Shown here: piece by piece, positions 25,941 through 33,551 of the stretch
How the letters are laid out: every line of letters starts with the position of its first letter
How positions within the stretch are numbered: position 1 is the stretch's first letter
Assembly: GCA_017441825.1 (NCBI GenBank)
Contig: JAFRVD010000086.1
Coordinates: 1-64,000, forward strand
Length of the DNA stretch: 64,000 nucleotides
From: Lachnospiraceae bacterium
GTDB taxonomy: Bacteria > Bacillota > Clostridia > Lachnospirales > Lachnospiraceae
Direction of reading: 5' to 3'
Program-made: the position numbers and the translations under genes
The notes under the pieces: generated by a model
What the model saw: only the letters and a program-made list of their open reading frames with translations
Told to the model about the DNA's origin: nothing
Databases searched by the model: none

Positions 25941-26417
25941 TTACCGGAAGGACTCCAGAAGCTCGATCCGGCACTTCAACTGATCAAAGCAGTCGATGTA
26001 GATGTACTGGCCGGAAGCGTCGCCATATTTCCCGCGCTGTTCGATGGTGCCGCCGAATTCCTTTACAAGGAGCTCTGCGACTTCATCGGCGTTTTCACAG
26101 TTGAAGGCGATATGGTGGATGCCTTCGCCGTACTTTTCCATGGCGTCGCGCCAGACGGACGGCTCTTCGTTGGGCTCGATGAGCTCGAGCTGCACGCCGG
26201 GCACGAGATCCATGAACGCGAGCTTCGCGTTGGCTTTCGGGGCGGGCTTTCCGTAGATCTCCGTGCCGGTCACCTCAAACTGACCTGCGTCGGGCCGGGT
26301 CTCCGGCTCCTCGACATTGAACAGCTTTGCGAATAAAGCCTTTGTGGCTTCGATATCTCTTACAACGAAACCGACCTGCGAAAAGCGGGCGTGGTTCAGG
26401 ATCTCCTTGAATTCCAT
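25941..26417 (-). CDS. VOC-family (glyoxalase/dioxygenase-like) protein
   Basis: 158 residues forming a complete two-module VOC fold: an N-terminal strand VGFVVRDIEATKALFAKLF, then HHIAFNCENADEVAELL and a C-terminal RIELLES whose Glu is a usual metal ligand. Members include glyoxalase I, methylmalonyl-CoA epimerase and ring-cleaving enzymes; the substrate cannot be assigned. GGAGGT precedes the ATG on the minus strand. Confidence 0.8.
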   Translation of the reverse strand: MEFKEILNHARFSQVGFVVRDIEATKALFAKLFNVEEPETRPDAGQFEVTGTEIYGKPAPKANAKLAFMDLVPGVQLELIEPNEEPSVWRDAMEKYGEGIHHIAFNCENADEVAELLVKEFGGTIEQRGKYGDASGQYIYIDCFDQLKCRIELLESFR

Positions 26418-26477
26418 GGCATTACCTCCGGGTTGAAATCATGTGAGCCGCATGACCTGCGGCCCTGTTCTCAATTC

Positions 26478-26507
26478 ATTCTAAAGGGGCGCTCAGGGGG
26501 TTGTCAA
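26478..26507 (-). promoter_or_regulatory. Promoter of the VOC gene with overlapping dyad
   Basis: On the minus strand TTGACA (26507-26502) and TAGAAT (26483-26478) are 18 bp apart. An inverted repeat TTGTC...GACAA (26501-26515) overlaps the -35 box and could be an operator. Confidence 0.65.
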
Positions 26508-26541
26508 TAGGACAATAGTACTCCGGAAAAGGATAAAACGG

Positions 26542-27039
26542 ATGAACAGAAAATTACTTGACAGACTGCATATGGAAATGATCCGGCTGGATCGCGGCGA
26601 CCCGGGACTCGCCCAGCATTTCGCGAAGGTGCACGCGTACGCGGCGCTCATCGGGCGGGAAGAAGGGCTTCCGGAAGATACGCTGTTTACGCTGGAGGCT
26701 GCGGCATATACGCACGATATTGCGATCCCGTACTGCCGGGAGAAGTACGGCAGCGGGGACGGGAAATATCAGGAGCTCGAGGGGCCGGCCATTGCGGAAA
26801 GGCTCCTTACAGAGCTTGGTTTTCCGGAAAAAACGACCGAACGGGTGAAATACCTCATTGCGCACCATCATACGTATACGAACATCGACGGGATGGATTA
26901 TCAGATCCTGGTGGAGGCGGACTTTTTAGTCAATCTGTTTGAGAACGGAGAGTCTTTGGATGCCGTGCGGACTACGCTGGAAAAGATCTTCCGGACGGAG
27001 ACCGGTAAGAAGATCTGCCGGGAGATGTTCGGGGCTTAG
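26542..27039 (+). CDS. HD-domain phosphohydrolase
   Basis: 165 residues with HD-superfamily metal ligands: His in LAQHFAKVHAYA, the HD pair in AAYTHDIAIPYC, His residues in YLIAHHHTYTN and Asp in LVEADFLVNLF. Such single-domain proteins hydrolyse nucleotides or related phosphates. A short motif KYGSGDGKYQELEG sits between the HD pair and the next His. It is divergently placed from the VOC gene. Confidence 0.85.
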   Translation: MNRKLLDRLHMEMIRLDRGDPGLAQHFAKVHAYAALIGREEGLPEDTLFTLEAAAYTHDIAIPYCREKYGSGDGKYQELEGPAIAERLLTELGFPEKTTERVKYLIAHHHTYTNIDGMDYQILVEADFLVNLFENGESLDAVRTTLEKIFRTETGKKICREMFGA

Positions 27040-27135
27040 CGATACGCAGGCCAGGACGGGGATAGCCCGAAGAGCGTAAGGATACAGCGCTGCCCGTGTC
27101 ACGGCGGGCGCTCAGATAGTGATATTGGATGAGAT

Positions 27136-27159
27136 CGCCGGCCCGGATTACGGCCGGCG
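27136..27159 (+). other. G/C-rich hairpin between HD and NUDIX genes
   Basis: CGCCGGCC (27136-27143) and GGCCGGCG (27152-27159) pair perfectly around an 8-nt loop. No U-tract follows, so a terminator is unlikely. The remainder of the 145-bp gap shows nothing else I recognise. Confidence 0.4.
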
Positions 27160-27184
27160 CAGAAATAAAGAAGGAACCGGTATT

Positions 27185-27634
27185 ATGGAACGAAGAGAAC
27201 AGGTGATCCTCACGAATATGTGCATGCTCCGGAAGGGGACGCAGGTGCTGGTCGAGGAAAAGGTAGGACCGTACGCGGGCGGGATCACGTTTCCGGGCGG
27301 ACACGTGGAGGAGCACGAGCCGATCGTCGACTCGGTCATCCGGGAGATGAAGGAGGAGACGGGGCTTACCATAGAAGCCCCGAAACTTTGCGGGATCAAG
27401 GAGTGGATCAACGAGGACGGGTCGCGGTACCTGGTCTTCCTGTTTACGGCGGACCGGTTTTCCGGGGAGCTTATTTCCTCCGAAGAGGGCCGCGTCTTCT
27501 GGATGGAGCAGGACGAGATCCTGAAGTCGAACTGGATCTGGCACATGGACGATCTTCTCAAGGTCATGGCGGACGGGGAGTTCGCAGAGCTTTTCCTGGA
27601 TTCCGCCGATGACTGGAAGCCGGTGCTGAAGTGA
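27185..27634 (+). CDS. NUDIX hydrolase (8-oxo-dGTPase type)
   Basis: A 149-residue protein with a full Nudix box, GGHVEEHEPIVDSVIREMKE then ETGL (GX5EX7REUXEEXGU) at about residues 37-60. It resembles the MutT/YjhB group of nucleotide or coenzyme pyrophosphohydrolases. The frame opens at 27119, but ATG 27185 starts the conserved domain; a weak GAAGGAA precedes it. Confidence 0.85.
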   Translation: MERREQVILTNMCMLRKGTQVLVEEKVGPYAGGITFPGGHVEEHEPIVDSVIREMKEETGLTIEAPKLCGIKEWINEDGSRYLVFLFTADRFSGELISSEEGRVFWMEQDEILKSNWIWHMDDLLKVMADGEFAELFLDSADDWKPVLK

Positions 27635-27748
27635 GGCGAGTAAAGGTGTGGATGCAGGAGCTGAAAAATACCGACAGAGAACCGGCATCATTATGGCGGA
27701 GGACGGATACACTGAAGAAGCAGCAAATACGTTGAGGAAAGGAACAAA

Positions 27749-29284
27749 ATGTCATACTCAGTACAGGTCTATACGAAAGAGGCTTTTCCTGATACTTATC
27801 CGGACGGGCTTGCCAGGAGCGTCCATTTCGCGCTGCTCGGGGAAGACGGCAGCCGGACGGAGCTGAACCGCGGATACGGGATGCTCTTTGCGAGAGGGGA
27901 GATCAGCCCGGAGGGGACCATCGTCCCGAAGGCGCTCCGGGACCCGGAGATTTCGAGACTTCCTGACGGGAGCTTCCTGATCCGGGCAGTAAGGACAGAA
28001 GAGGACGGGACGGAGGAGTCTTGCGGGGCGGCCGGACCGGGTGTGCCGGGCGCGGACCCCGCGCCGGGTGCTGATTCCGGGACTGCAGAAGCACGGCCTG
28101 TTTCACGGAATACCCTGTGCTGGACATCCATAGACCTGATACATTTCACGGAAGTTCATTCTGCCGGCAGAACAGAGGCGGAATACCTGCCTGCTGCTCT
28201 CACTGATGAAGAAGCCGCGCGAATCCTCGCATTCTGGAACGCAGAGCCCGGAAAACCGCTCACGGCGTTTCCGTGGGCTTCAGGCCTTGCGGATCCGGTG
28301 TTCTTCCGTCACGGCGGGAAGTGGTATTTCATCTTCACAAACGACAATGTGAACGACATCGGCATCTACATCCGTGAAGCGGACACGATCCCGGAGCTTC
28401 TGCGGGACGACACTCCCATACACCTGATCCTCGCCCCGAACAAAGAGAAGGGGCTCATCCAGACGTTCTGGGCGCCGGAGATCCATGAGATCGGCGGGGA
28501 GCTCTGGATCCTCTTTGCGGTGAGCGCGGAGGAGTTCGGCCCCTGCTGCCACATGATGAAGCTGAAGCCGGGCGGCCGCCTGACGGGCCCGGATTCTTAC
28601 GAGGAGCCGGTGCCGGTCCGGCGGAGGGACGGGAGCGTTCTCACGGTGCCGGAGTACCGGCTGAGGACCCCCGCGGAACGCATGGAGGACCGCCCGGTAA
28701 CGGCGGAGGACGGGCCCATCGACGACCGTATTGGCATCTCCCTGGACATGACGTACCTGGAAGACGCCGGGAGAGCGTATGTGCTTTGGTCGTACCGGAA
28801 GGGCATCGCCGGGTCCGCGGGGCTTGGCGGGCCGAAGGACAGCGGGTCGATGATCCTGATCGCGGAGATCCGAAAGGAGCAGCCGTGGCAGCTGATTTCA
28901 GATCCGGTGCTCATTTCCCGGCCGCTCTACGGCTACGAAAACGCTCGCGGGACCGTGAATAACGAAGGTCCGTACGTGTATAAACGGGACGGCGTGATCC
29001 ACGTGAACTACAGCGGCGGGGACGCGCGCGGGTACCTGTACGTCGTGAACCTGCTCTCCGCGAAGGCGGGCTCCGACCTGCTCGATCCGGCCTCGTGGAA
29101 GAAAAGGAACACCCCGCTCCTGAACTTCACGACGTATCCGGGGGTATACGGCCCCGGCCACAACTCTTACTTTACGGACGAGGACGGCAGGGACTGGATC
29201 GCGTTCCACGCGGTGGACTCGATGGACGGGAAGAGAGTGTCGGTCGGGATATATGAATATCCAACAAACATGCTGATGAAATGA
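27749..29284 (+). CDS. Glycoside hydrolase family 43 enzyme
   Basis: 511 residues and no signal peptide. Five-bladed propeller signatures of GH43 are visible: KALRDPEISRLPDGSFLIRA near residue 60, FWAPEIHEIGGELWILFAV (catalytic/pKa Glu-Asp region), SLDMTYLED, NEGPYVYKRDGVIHVNYSGG and GPGHNSYFTDEDGRDWIAFHA. GH43 members are arabinofuranosidases, arabinanases or xylosidases. An unusual Gly/Pro/Ala-rich insert of about 25 residues (about 92-117) interrupts the first blade. The last codons merge with a tandem repeat array. AGGAAAGG precedes the ATG. Confidence 0.87.
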   Translation: MSYSVQVYTKEAFPDTYPDGLARSVHFALLGEDGSRTELNRGYGMLFARGEISPEGTIVPKALRDPEISRLPDGSFLIRAVRTEEDGTEESCGAAGPGVPGADPAPGADSGTAEARPVSRNTLCWTSIDLIHFTEVHSAGRTEAEYLPAALTDEEAARILAFWNAEPGKPLTAFPWASGLADPVFFRHGGKWYFIFTNDNVNDIGIYIREADTIPELLRDDTPIHLILAPNKEKGLIQTFWAPEIHEIGGELWILFAVSAEEFGPCCHMMKLKPGGRLTGPDSYEEPVPVRRRDGSVLTVPEYRLRTPAERMEDRPVTAEDGPIDDRIGISLDMTYLEDAGRAYVLWSYRKGIAGSAGLGGPKDSGSMILIAEIRKEQPWQLISDPVLISRPLYGYENARGTVNNEGPYVYKRDGVIHVNYSGGDARGYLYVVNLLSAKAGSDLLDPASWKKRNTPLLNFTTYPGVYGPGHNSYFTDEDGRDWIAFHAVDSMDGKRVSVGIYEYPTNMLMK

Positions 29285-29289
29285 GTTGT

Positions 29290-29790
29290 GTTGGCTTGAA
29301 AGGGCAGGAAATCCTACAAGGAGTGTAAAATAGTCTGCTAAGTGGGGCTTGAAAAGGCAGATAGTCCAACACGAGTGAAGATATAACAAGCTATGTAGGG
29401 TTTGAAAGGGCAGAACGTCCAACTTAGGGAGAACAATAACAAGTTAAGTAGGACTAGAGAGAGTAGAAAGTCCAACAAGAAGAGCATAACTACTGGCCAA
29501 GTTGGGTTTTAGAGAGCAGAACGTCCAACATGAAAAGCAAATCAACAAGCTAAGTTGGGTTTTAGAGAGCAAATAGTCCAACATGGTAGACGAAATAGCC
29601 GGTCATGTTGGGCCAAAACAAGTAAACTGTCCAACATAGAGGGCAACAATAACAAGACATGTTGGGGTAGACCGCTCATACAGCCCAACAAGGAGAGCAA
29701 AATAACAAGCCATGTTGGACCAGAGCAGGCATACAGCCCAACTCAAAAGGCAATAAGACAGGCTATGTTGGAAAACAACAGGAGGAATTC
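29290..29790 (+). repeat. Tandem array of 53-bp dyad repeats between two GH43 genes
   Basis: Unit starts fall at 29290, 29342, 29395, 29448, 29501, 29554, 29607, 29661, 29714 and (partial) 29767: spacing 53 bp except one 52 and one 54. Each unit is a 29-nt segment bounded by GTTGG and CCAAC, then a 24-nt linker of similar A-rich sequence ending near ACAAGCCAT. Units 29501-29714 keep the GTTGG/CCAAC arms exactly; those nearer the upstream gene are more degenerate. The region is A/T-richer than its surroundings and runs into the ribosome site of the second GH43 gene. The linkers are similar to each other, so it is not a CRISPR array. No function is known to me. Confidence 0.93.
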
Positions 29791-31230
29791 ATGAAGAGCT
29801 ATCTTGACAGTATCAAAGAGAACCTGAAGCAGCACGTCAACCCGTACCTCCCGTCCTGGGAGTACGTCCCGGACGGTGAGCCGTACGTATTTGGCGACCG
29901 GGTGTACGTGTACGGTTCACACGACAAATTCAACGGCGACGTCTACTGCATGGGCGATTACGTCTGCTGGTCCGCTCCCGTCGATGACCTCGGCGCATGG
30001 CGGTACGAGGGCGTGATCTACCGGAAGGACCAGGACCCCGTGAACGGCGACCTGCAGGGCAACCTCTACGCGCCGGACGTGGCAGTGGGCCCGGACGGGC
30101 GGTACTACCTCTACTACGTGCTGTCCGACGTGGGCTTCGTCTCCGTTGCGGTCTGCGATACCCCCGCCGGCTCCTATGAATTCTACGGCTACGTCCACTA
30201 TGCGGACGGCGTGAGGCTTGGGGACCGCCCCGGCGATGAGCCCCAGTTCGACCCCGGCGTCCTCCGTGAAGGCGACAGGACCTACCTGTACACAGGCTTC
30301 TGCGGCGCGGGCGACAAGTCCCGCCACGGCGCGATGTGCACCGTGCTCGGCCCGGACATGCTGACTGTCATCGAGGATCCGGTGTTTGTAGCGCCCGGCC
30401 AGGAGTACAGCGCGGGCACCGGCTTTGAAGGCCACGCGTTCTTTGAGGCGCCGTCCATCCGGAAGCGCGACGGCAAGTACTATTTCATCTATTCCTCACA
30501 GCTCTTTCACGAGCTTTGCTACGCCGTGAGCGACGACCCGCGGGAAGGCTTCAAATACGGCGGGTGCATCATCAGCGCAGGCGATCTCGGTATAGATACC
30601 TACAAGCCCGCGGATCAGTGCATGTTCTACACCGCAAACAACCACGGCTCCATGGAATGCATCAACGGTGACTGGTATATCTTCTACCACAGGCACACGA
30701 ACGGCACGAACTACAGCCGCCAGGGGTGCTTTGAGAAGATTTATTTCAACGAAGACGGCAGCATCCCGCAGGTCGAGATCACGTCCTGCAACGGCCTTGA
30801 GCCGCTCCGCGCGGAAGGGTTCTACCCCTCGTACATCGCGTGCCAGCTTTTCACGGACACCTTCGTGACCTACGTCCCCTGGTCCGGCTGGATGGACGAC
30901 CGGTTCCCGAAGGTCACCCAGGAGGGCGGCGATGGAGACGAAAACTACGGCTATATCGCGAACATGCGGCCGGGCGCCGCGGCGGGCTACAAGTACTTCG
31001 ACTTCAAGGGTGTGAAAAAGGTGACCGTCTCCACCAAGGGCTACGCGAAGGGCTTCATCGACGTGAAGCTTTCGTGGAACGGAGAGACCATTGGCTCGAT
31101 CCCAGTAGAATACGCGAACGTCTGGCGGCTTTCATCCGCGGATATTGAGATCCCGGACGGCGTTTCCCCGGTCTACTTCACGTTCCGCGGCTTCGGATAC
31201 CTCCAGTTCGGCGGCTTCGGATTCAACTGA
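29791..31230 (+). CDS. Glycoside hydrolase family 43 enzyme with C-terminal beta-sandwich
   Basis: The 479-residue protein opens KQHVNPYLPSWEYVPDGEP (GH43 catalytic-base region), then NLYAPDVAVGPDGRYYLYY (pKa-modulating Asp) and HAFFEAPSIRKRDGKYYFIYS (general acid Glu). After about residue 335 a CBM6-like jelly roll follows, ending YFTFRGFGYLQFGGFGFN. This layout matches GH43 beta-xylosidases and arabinofuranosidases. No signal peptide, so it acts on imported oligosaccharides. GGAGGAATTC precedes the ATG, directly after the repeat array. Confidence 0.9.
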   Translation: MKSYLDSIKENLKQHVNPYLPSWEYVPDGEPYVFGDRVYVYGSHDKFNGDVYCMGDYVCWSAPVDDLGAWRYEGVIYRKDQDPVNGDLQGNLYAPDVAVGPDGRYYLYYVLSDVGFVSVAVCDTPAGSYEFYGYVHYADGVRLGDRPGDEPQFDPGVLREGDRTYLYTGFCGAGDKSRHGAMCTVLGPDMLTVIEDPVFVAPGQEYSAGTGFEGHAFFEAPSIRKRDGKYYFIYSSQLFHELCYAVSDDPREGFKYGGCIISAGDLGIDTYKPADQCMFYTANNHGSMECINGDWYIFYHRHTNGTNYSRQGCFEKIYFNEDGSIPQVEITSCNGLEPLRAEGFYPSYIACQLFTDTFVTYVPWSGWMDDRFPKVTQEGGDGDENYGYIANMRPGAAAGYKYFDFKGVKKVTVSTKGYAKGFIDVKLSWNGETIGSIPVEYANVWRLSSADIEIPDGVSPVYFTFRGFGYLQFGGFGFN

Positions 31231-31329
31231 AACGCCGTAAGTTTAATCAGATTCAACATAAGGTACTGAAGAGAGGAAAACATATTCAATTAAGGCGCGA
31301 AAGAGGCGTGAACTCTTCTGTGAAAAATA

Positions 31330-31343
31330 TGAAATCGATTTCA
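31330..31343. promoter_or_regulatory. LacI-type operator, copy 1
   Basis: Perfect 14-bp palindrome TGAAATCGATTTCA, with the central CG typical of LacI-family operators, 8 bp upstream of the -35 box. Confidence 0.8.
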
Positions 31344-31351
31344 GAAATCGC

Positions 31352-31380
31352 TTGACAAAACCTCCGGGATGGGTTAGGAT
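31352..31380 (+). promoter_or_regulatory. Promoter of the first sugar transporter operon
   Basis: TTGACA at 31352-31357 and TAGGAT at 31375-31380 with a 17-bp spacer, framed by two identical palindromic operators. The leader to the permease ATG is about 130 nt. Confidence 0.82.
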
Positions 31381-31387
31381 GCTAGTA

Positions 31388-31401
31388 TGAAATCGATTTC
31401 A
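31388..31401. promoter_or_regulatory. LacI-type operator, copy 2
   Basis: Second exact copy of TGAAATCGATTTCA, covering the expected transcription start, 58 bp from the first copy. A repressor here would block initiation. Confidence 0.82.
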
Positions 31402-31518
31402 CGCTGTTTCACGCCAAATCGATCATCATGAAAAGCATACCTGAAATCCATCGGACGGGTCCCCGGCGGGTCCTGAGGCGGAAACAGGTGAGATCGGAAA
31501 ACGAAAAGGGGGAAAGAT

Positions 31519-32475
31519 ATGGCCGGAAAGAAAATCCAAGACGCGGCCGTGGTGAGAGAGAAGAGACGCTTGGGCAAGCGGCTGTTTCAGGGAAGAACGC
31601 TTATCCTGATGTGCCTGCCTGCCATTCTTTTCTTCATTGCTTTCAGCTACATGCCGCTTCCGGGAATCTATGTAGCATTCGTCAAGTACAACTACAGAAA
31701 AGGCATCTTCGGCAGTAAATTCATCGGACTTCAGAACTTTGAGTTCGTCGCTCAGTCAGGACAGCTCTGGAGACTGACAAAGAACACCATCCTGTTCAAC
31801 CTGGTGTTCATCATCCTGGACAACCTGGTAGCGGTCACCACCGCCATCCTTTTAAAGGAGATCCAGTCCAAGGCGTTCCGCAAGGTCTCCCAGACCATGA
31901 TGTTCCTGCCTTACTTTATTTCTCAGGTCCTTGTGGGCGTCCTCGTCTTCAACATCCTGAACTCTGACACCGGCTTCCTGAACTCCGTCATCAAATCGCT
32001 TGGCGGCGAGCCGCTTTCTCTTTACAAGAACGCGGGACCATGGCCGGTCATCATCACGCTCGTCCATCTGTGGCAGAAGACCGGTTATAACTCCGTGGTA
32101 TACTTCGCGGCCATCATGGGCATCGACCAGGAGGTCATCGAAGCGTCTCTCGTGGACGGCGCGAACGGCTGGCAGAAGATCCGCTTCATCGTTCTCCCGT
32201 CTCTGCGCCCGACCATCGTCATCCTGCTCCTGTTCGCGCTTGGCGGCATCGTGAAGGGCGACTTCGGTCTGTTCTGGAACCTGGTCGGCCGCAACCCCGT
32301 CCTGTATGAGCCGGTGGACATCATCGAAATGTTCGTCTACCGTTCGACCATCTCGAACTTCAACTTCTCGACGGCTTCCGCTGTCGGCCTGTACCAGTCC
32401 CTGATCGGATTCATCATGGTGCTGACCGTCAACGGCATCGTGAAGAAGGTCGAGCCGGACTACTCGCTGTTCTAA
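31519..32475 (+). CDS. Sugar ABC transporter permease (LplB type)
   Basis: A 318-residue inner-membrane permease of the CUT1 class with six predicted membrane segments. The EAA loop is recognisable in EASLVDGANGWQKIRFIVLPSLRPTI near residue 215, where the shared ATPase docks. The N-terminus is basic and cytoplasmic (KKIQDAAVVREKRR). It pairs with the next permease and the binding protein. No ATPase gene lies in the window, as usual for lpl/ytc-type systems that borrow an MsmK/MsmX-like ATPase (family knowledge). Confidence 0.93.
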   Translation: MAGKKIQDAAVVREKRRLGKRLFQGRTLILMCLPAILFFIAFSYMPLPGIYVAFVKYNYRKGIFGSKFIGLQNFEFVAQSGQLWRLTKNTILFNLVFIILDNLVAVTTAILLKEIQSKAFRKVSQTMMFLPYFISQVLVGVLVFNILNSDTGFLNSVIKSLGGEPLSLYKNAGPWPVIITLVHLWQKTGYNSVVYFAAIMGIDQEVIEASLVDGANGWQKIRFIVLPSLRPTIVILLLFALGGIVKGDFGLFWNLVGRNPVLYEPVDIIEMFVYRSTISNFNFSTASAVGLYQSLIGFIMVLTVNGIVKKVEPDYSLF

Positions 32476-32494
32476 GGGAAAGGAGGGAATTGAA

Positions 32495-33418
32495 ATGGCT
32501 AAGAAGAATAAAAACGATTCCATGGATTCCGCTCCGAAGGTCAAGCTCGGAACAGCCGATTATATCATCCGGGGCATCGGATACGTTTTCATCAGCATTT
32601 TTGCGATTCTGTGCATTCTGCCTTTCCTGATCATCCTCGCGAGCTCGTTTGAGACCGAGGCGAACATCGTCGCAAAAGGCGTGACCATCTGGCCCAGAGA
32701 GTTTACCACCCGTGCATACGAAATGGTATTCAAGGGCGGCACCATCTGGAAATCCTACGGCCTGACCATCATAATCACGGTCTTAGGTACCGTCATCGGC
32801 CTGTTCATTACGTCGATGATGGGCTACGCCCTGCAGAGAAAGGACTTCGTGCTGAAAAACGTCCTGTCCTTCTTTGTATACTTCACGAGCCTGTTCCAGG
32901 CAGGTCTTGCGCCGTATTACCTCCTGATGACGCAGACCTACCATCTGGACAACTCGTACCTTGCGATCCTGCTGCCGCTCCTTACGTCCAGCTGGGTCAT
33001 CATCCTCATGAAGAACTTCGTGAAATCCATCCCGTATGAGATCACGGAGTCCGGCAAGATCGACGGTGCCGGAGACTTCATGATCTTCCTGAAGCTGATC
33101 CTGCCCATGCTGACGCCGGCGCTCGCTACGGTCGGCCTGTTCCTGGCTCTCGGCTACTGGAACGAATGGTACCAGGATTCTCTGTTCCTGCAGCAGAAGG
33201 AAGTCGTCATGCTGCAGTACAGGCTGTATAAGATCGTAAACGAAGCTTCCTCGCTGAAGGATTCCGTTGCGGGACAGTTCGTCGACTATTCGGACCTTCC
33301 GTCCGAATCCCTGAAGATGGCGACGGCCATGATGACCACCGGCCCCATCATCTTCCTTTATCCCTTCGTACAGCGCTATTTCATCGGCGGTATTACCGTT
33401 GGCGCCGTCAAGGGCTGA
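32495..33418 (+). CDS. Carbohydrate ABC transporter permease (LplC/YtcP type)
   Basis: 307 residues, six membrane segments, with the EAA-loop equivalent ITESGKIDGAGDFMIFLKLILPM near residue 190 and the C-terminal YPFVQRYFIGGITVGAVKG characteristic of this permease class. It starts 19 bp after the first permease behind GGAGGG. It forms the heterodimeric channel with the preceding permease. Confidence 0.94.
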   Translation: MAKKNKNDSMDSAPKVKLGTADYIIRGIGYVFISIFAILCILPFLIILASSFETEANIVAKGVTIWPREFTTRAYEMVFKGGTIWKSYGLTIIITVLGTVIGLFITSMMGYALQRKDFVLKNVLSFFVYFTSLFQAGLAPYYLLMTQTYHLDNSYLAILLPLLTSSWVIILMKNFVKSIPYEITESGKIDGAGDFMIFLKLILPMLTPALATVGLFLALGYWNEWYQDSLFLQQKEVVMLQYRLYKIVNEASSLKDSVAGQFVDYSDLPSESLKMATAMMTTGPIIFLYPFVQRYFIGGITVGAVKG

Positions 33419-33422
33419 TCAA

Positions 33423-33503
33423 GGTTATCACTCTGAATCCCATCGGAGTTTATAACCGGATGATCCCGCAGGGCCGGATGCAAACGGCCCGGCCGGATGA
33501 TCC
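33423..33503 (+). other. Hairpin cluster between permease and binding-protein genes
   Basis: Two stems: GGTTAT...ATAACC (33423-33428 with 33452-33457, extended by ACTC/GAGT) and GGGCCG...CGGCCC (33471-33476 with 33485-33490). The sequence CCGGATGATCC flanks the second stem on both sides. No U-tract follows. Such structures commonly protect the binding-protein mRNA from decay (inference). Confidence 0.55.
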
Positions 33504-33551
33504 GAAATCGGGGAGACCCGATCTCATACTATTATAGAGAGGAGAATTTTT

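Noticed and set aside
29290-29790. CRISPR-like look of the 29-nt repeat / 24-nt spacer array
   Set aside because: The linkers resemble each other, the 29-nt units vary widely apart from their ends, the linkers are short, and no cas genes are present.
29555-29794. 79-residue open frame inside the repeat array
   Set aside because: The 53-bp period is not a multiple of three, the frame has no repeated peptide, its composition is unlike the neighbours, and it overlaps the ribosome site of the next gene.
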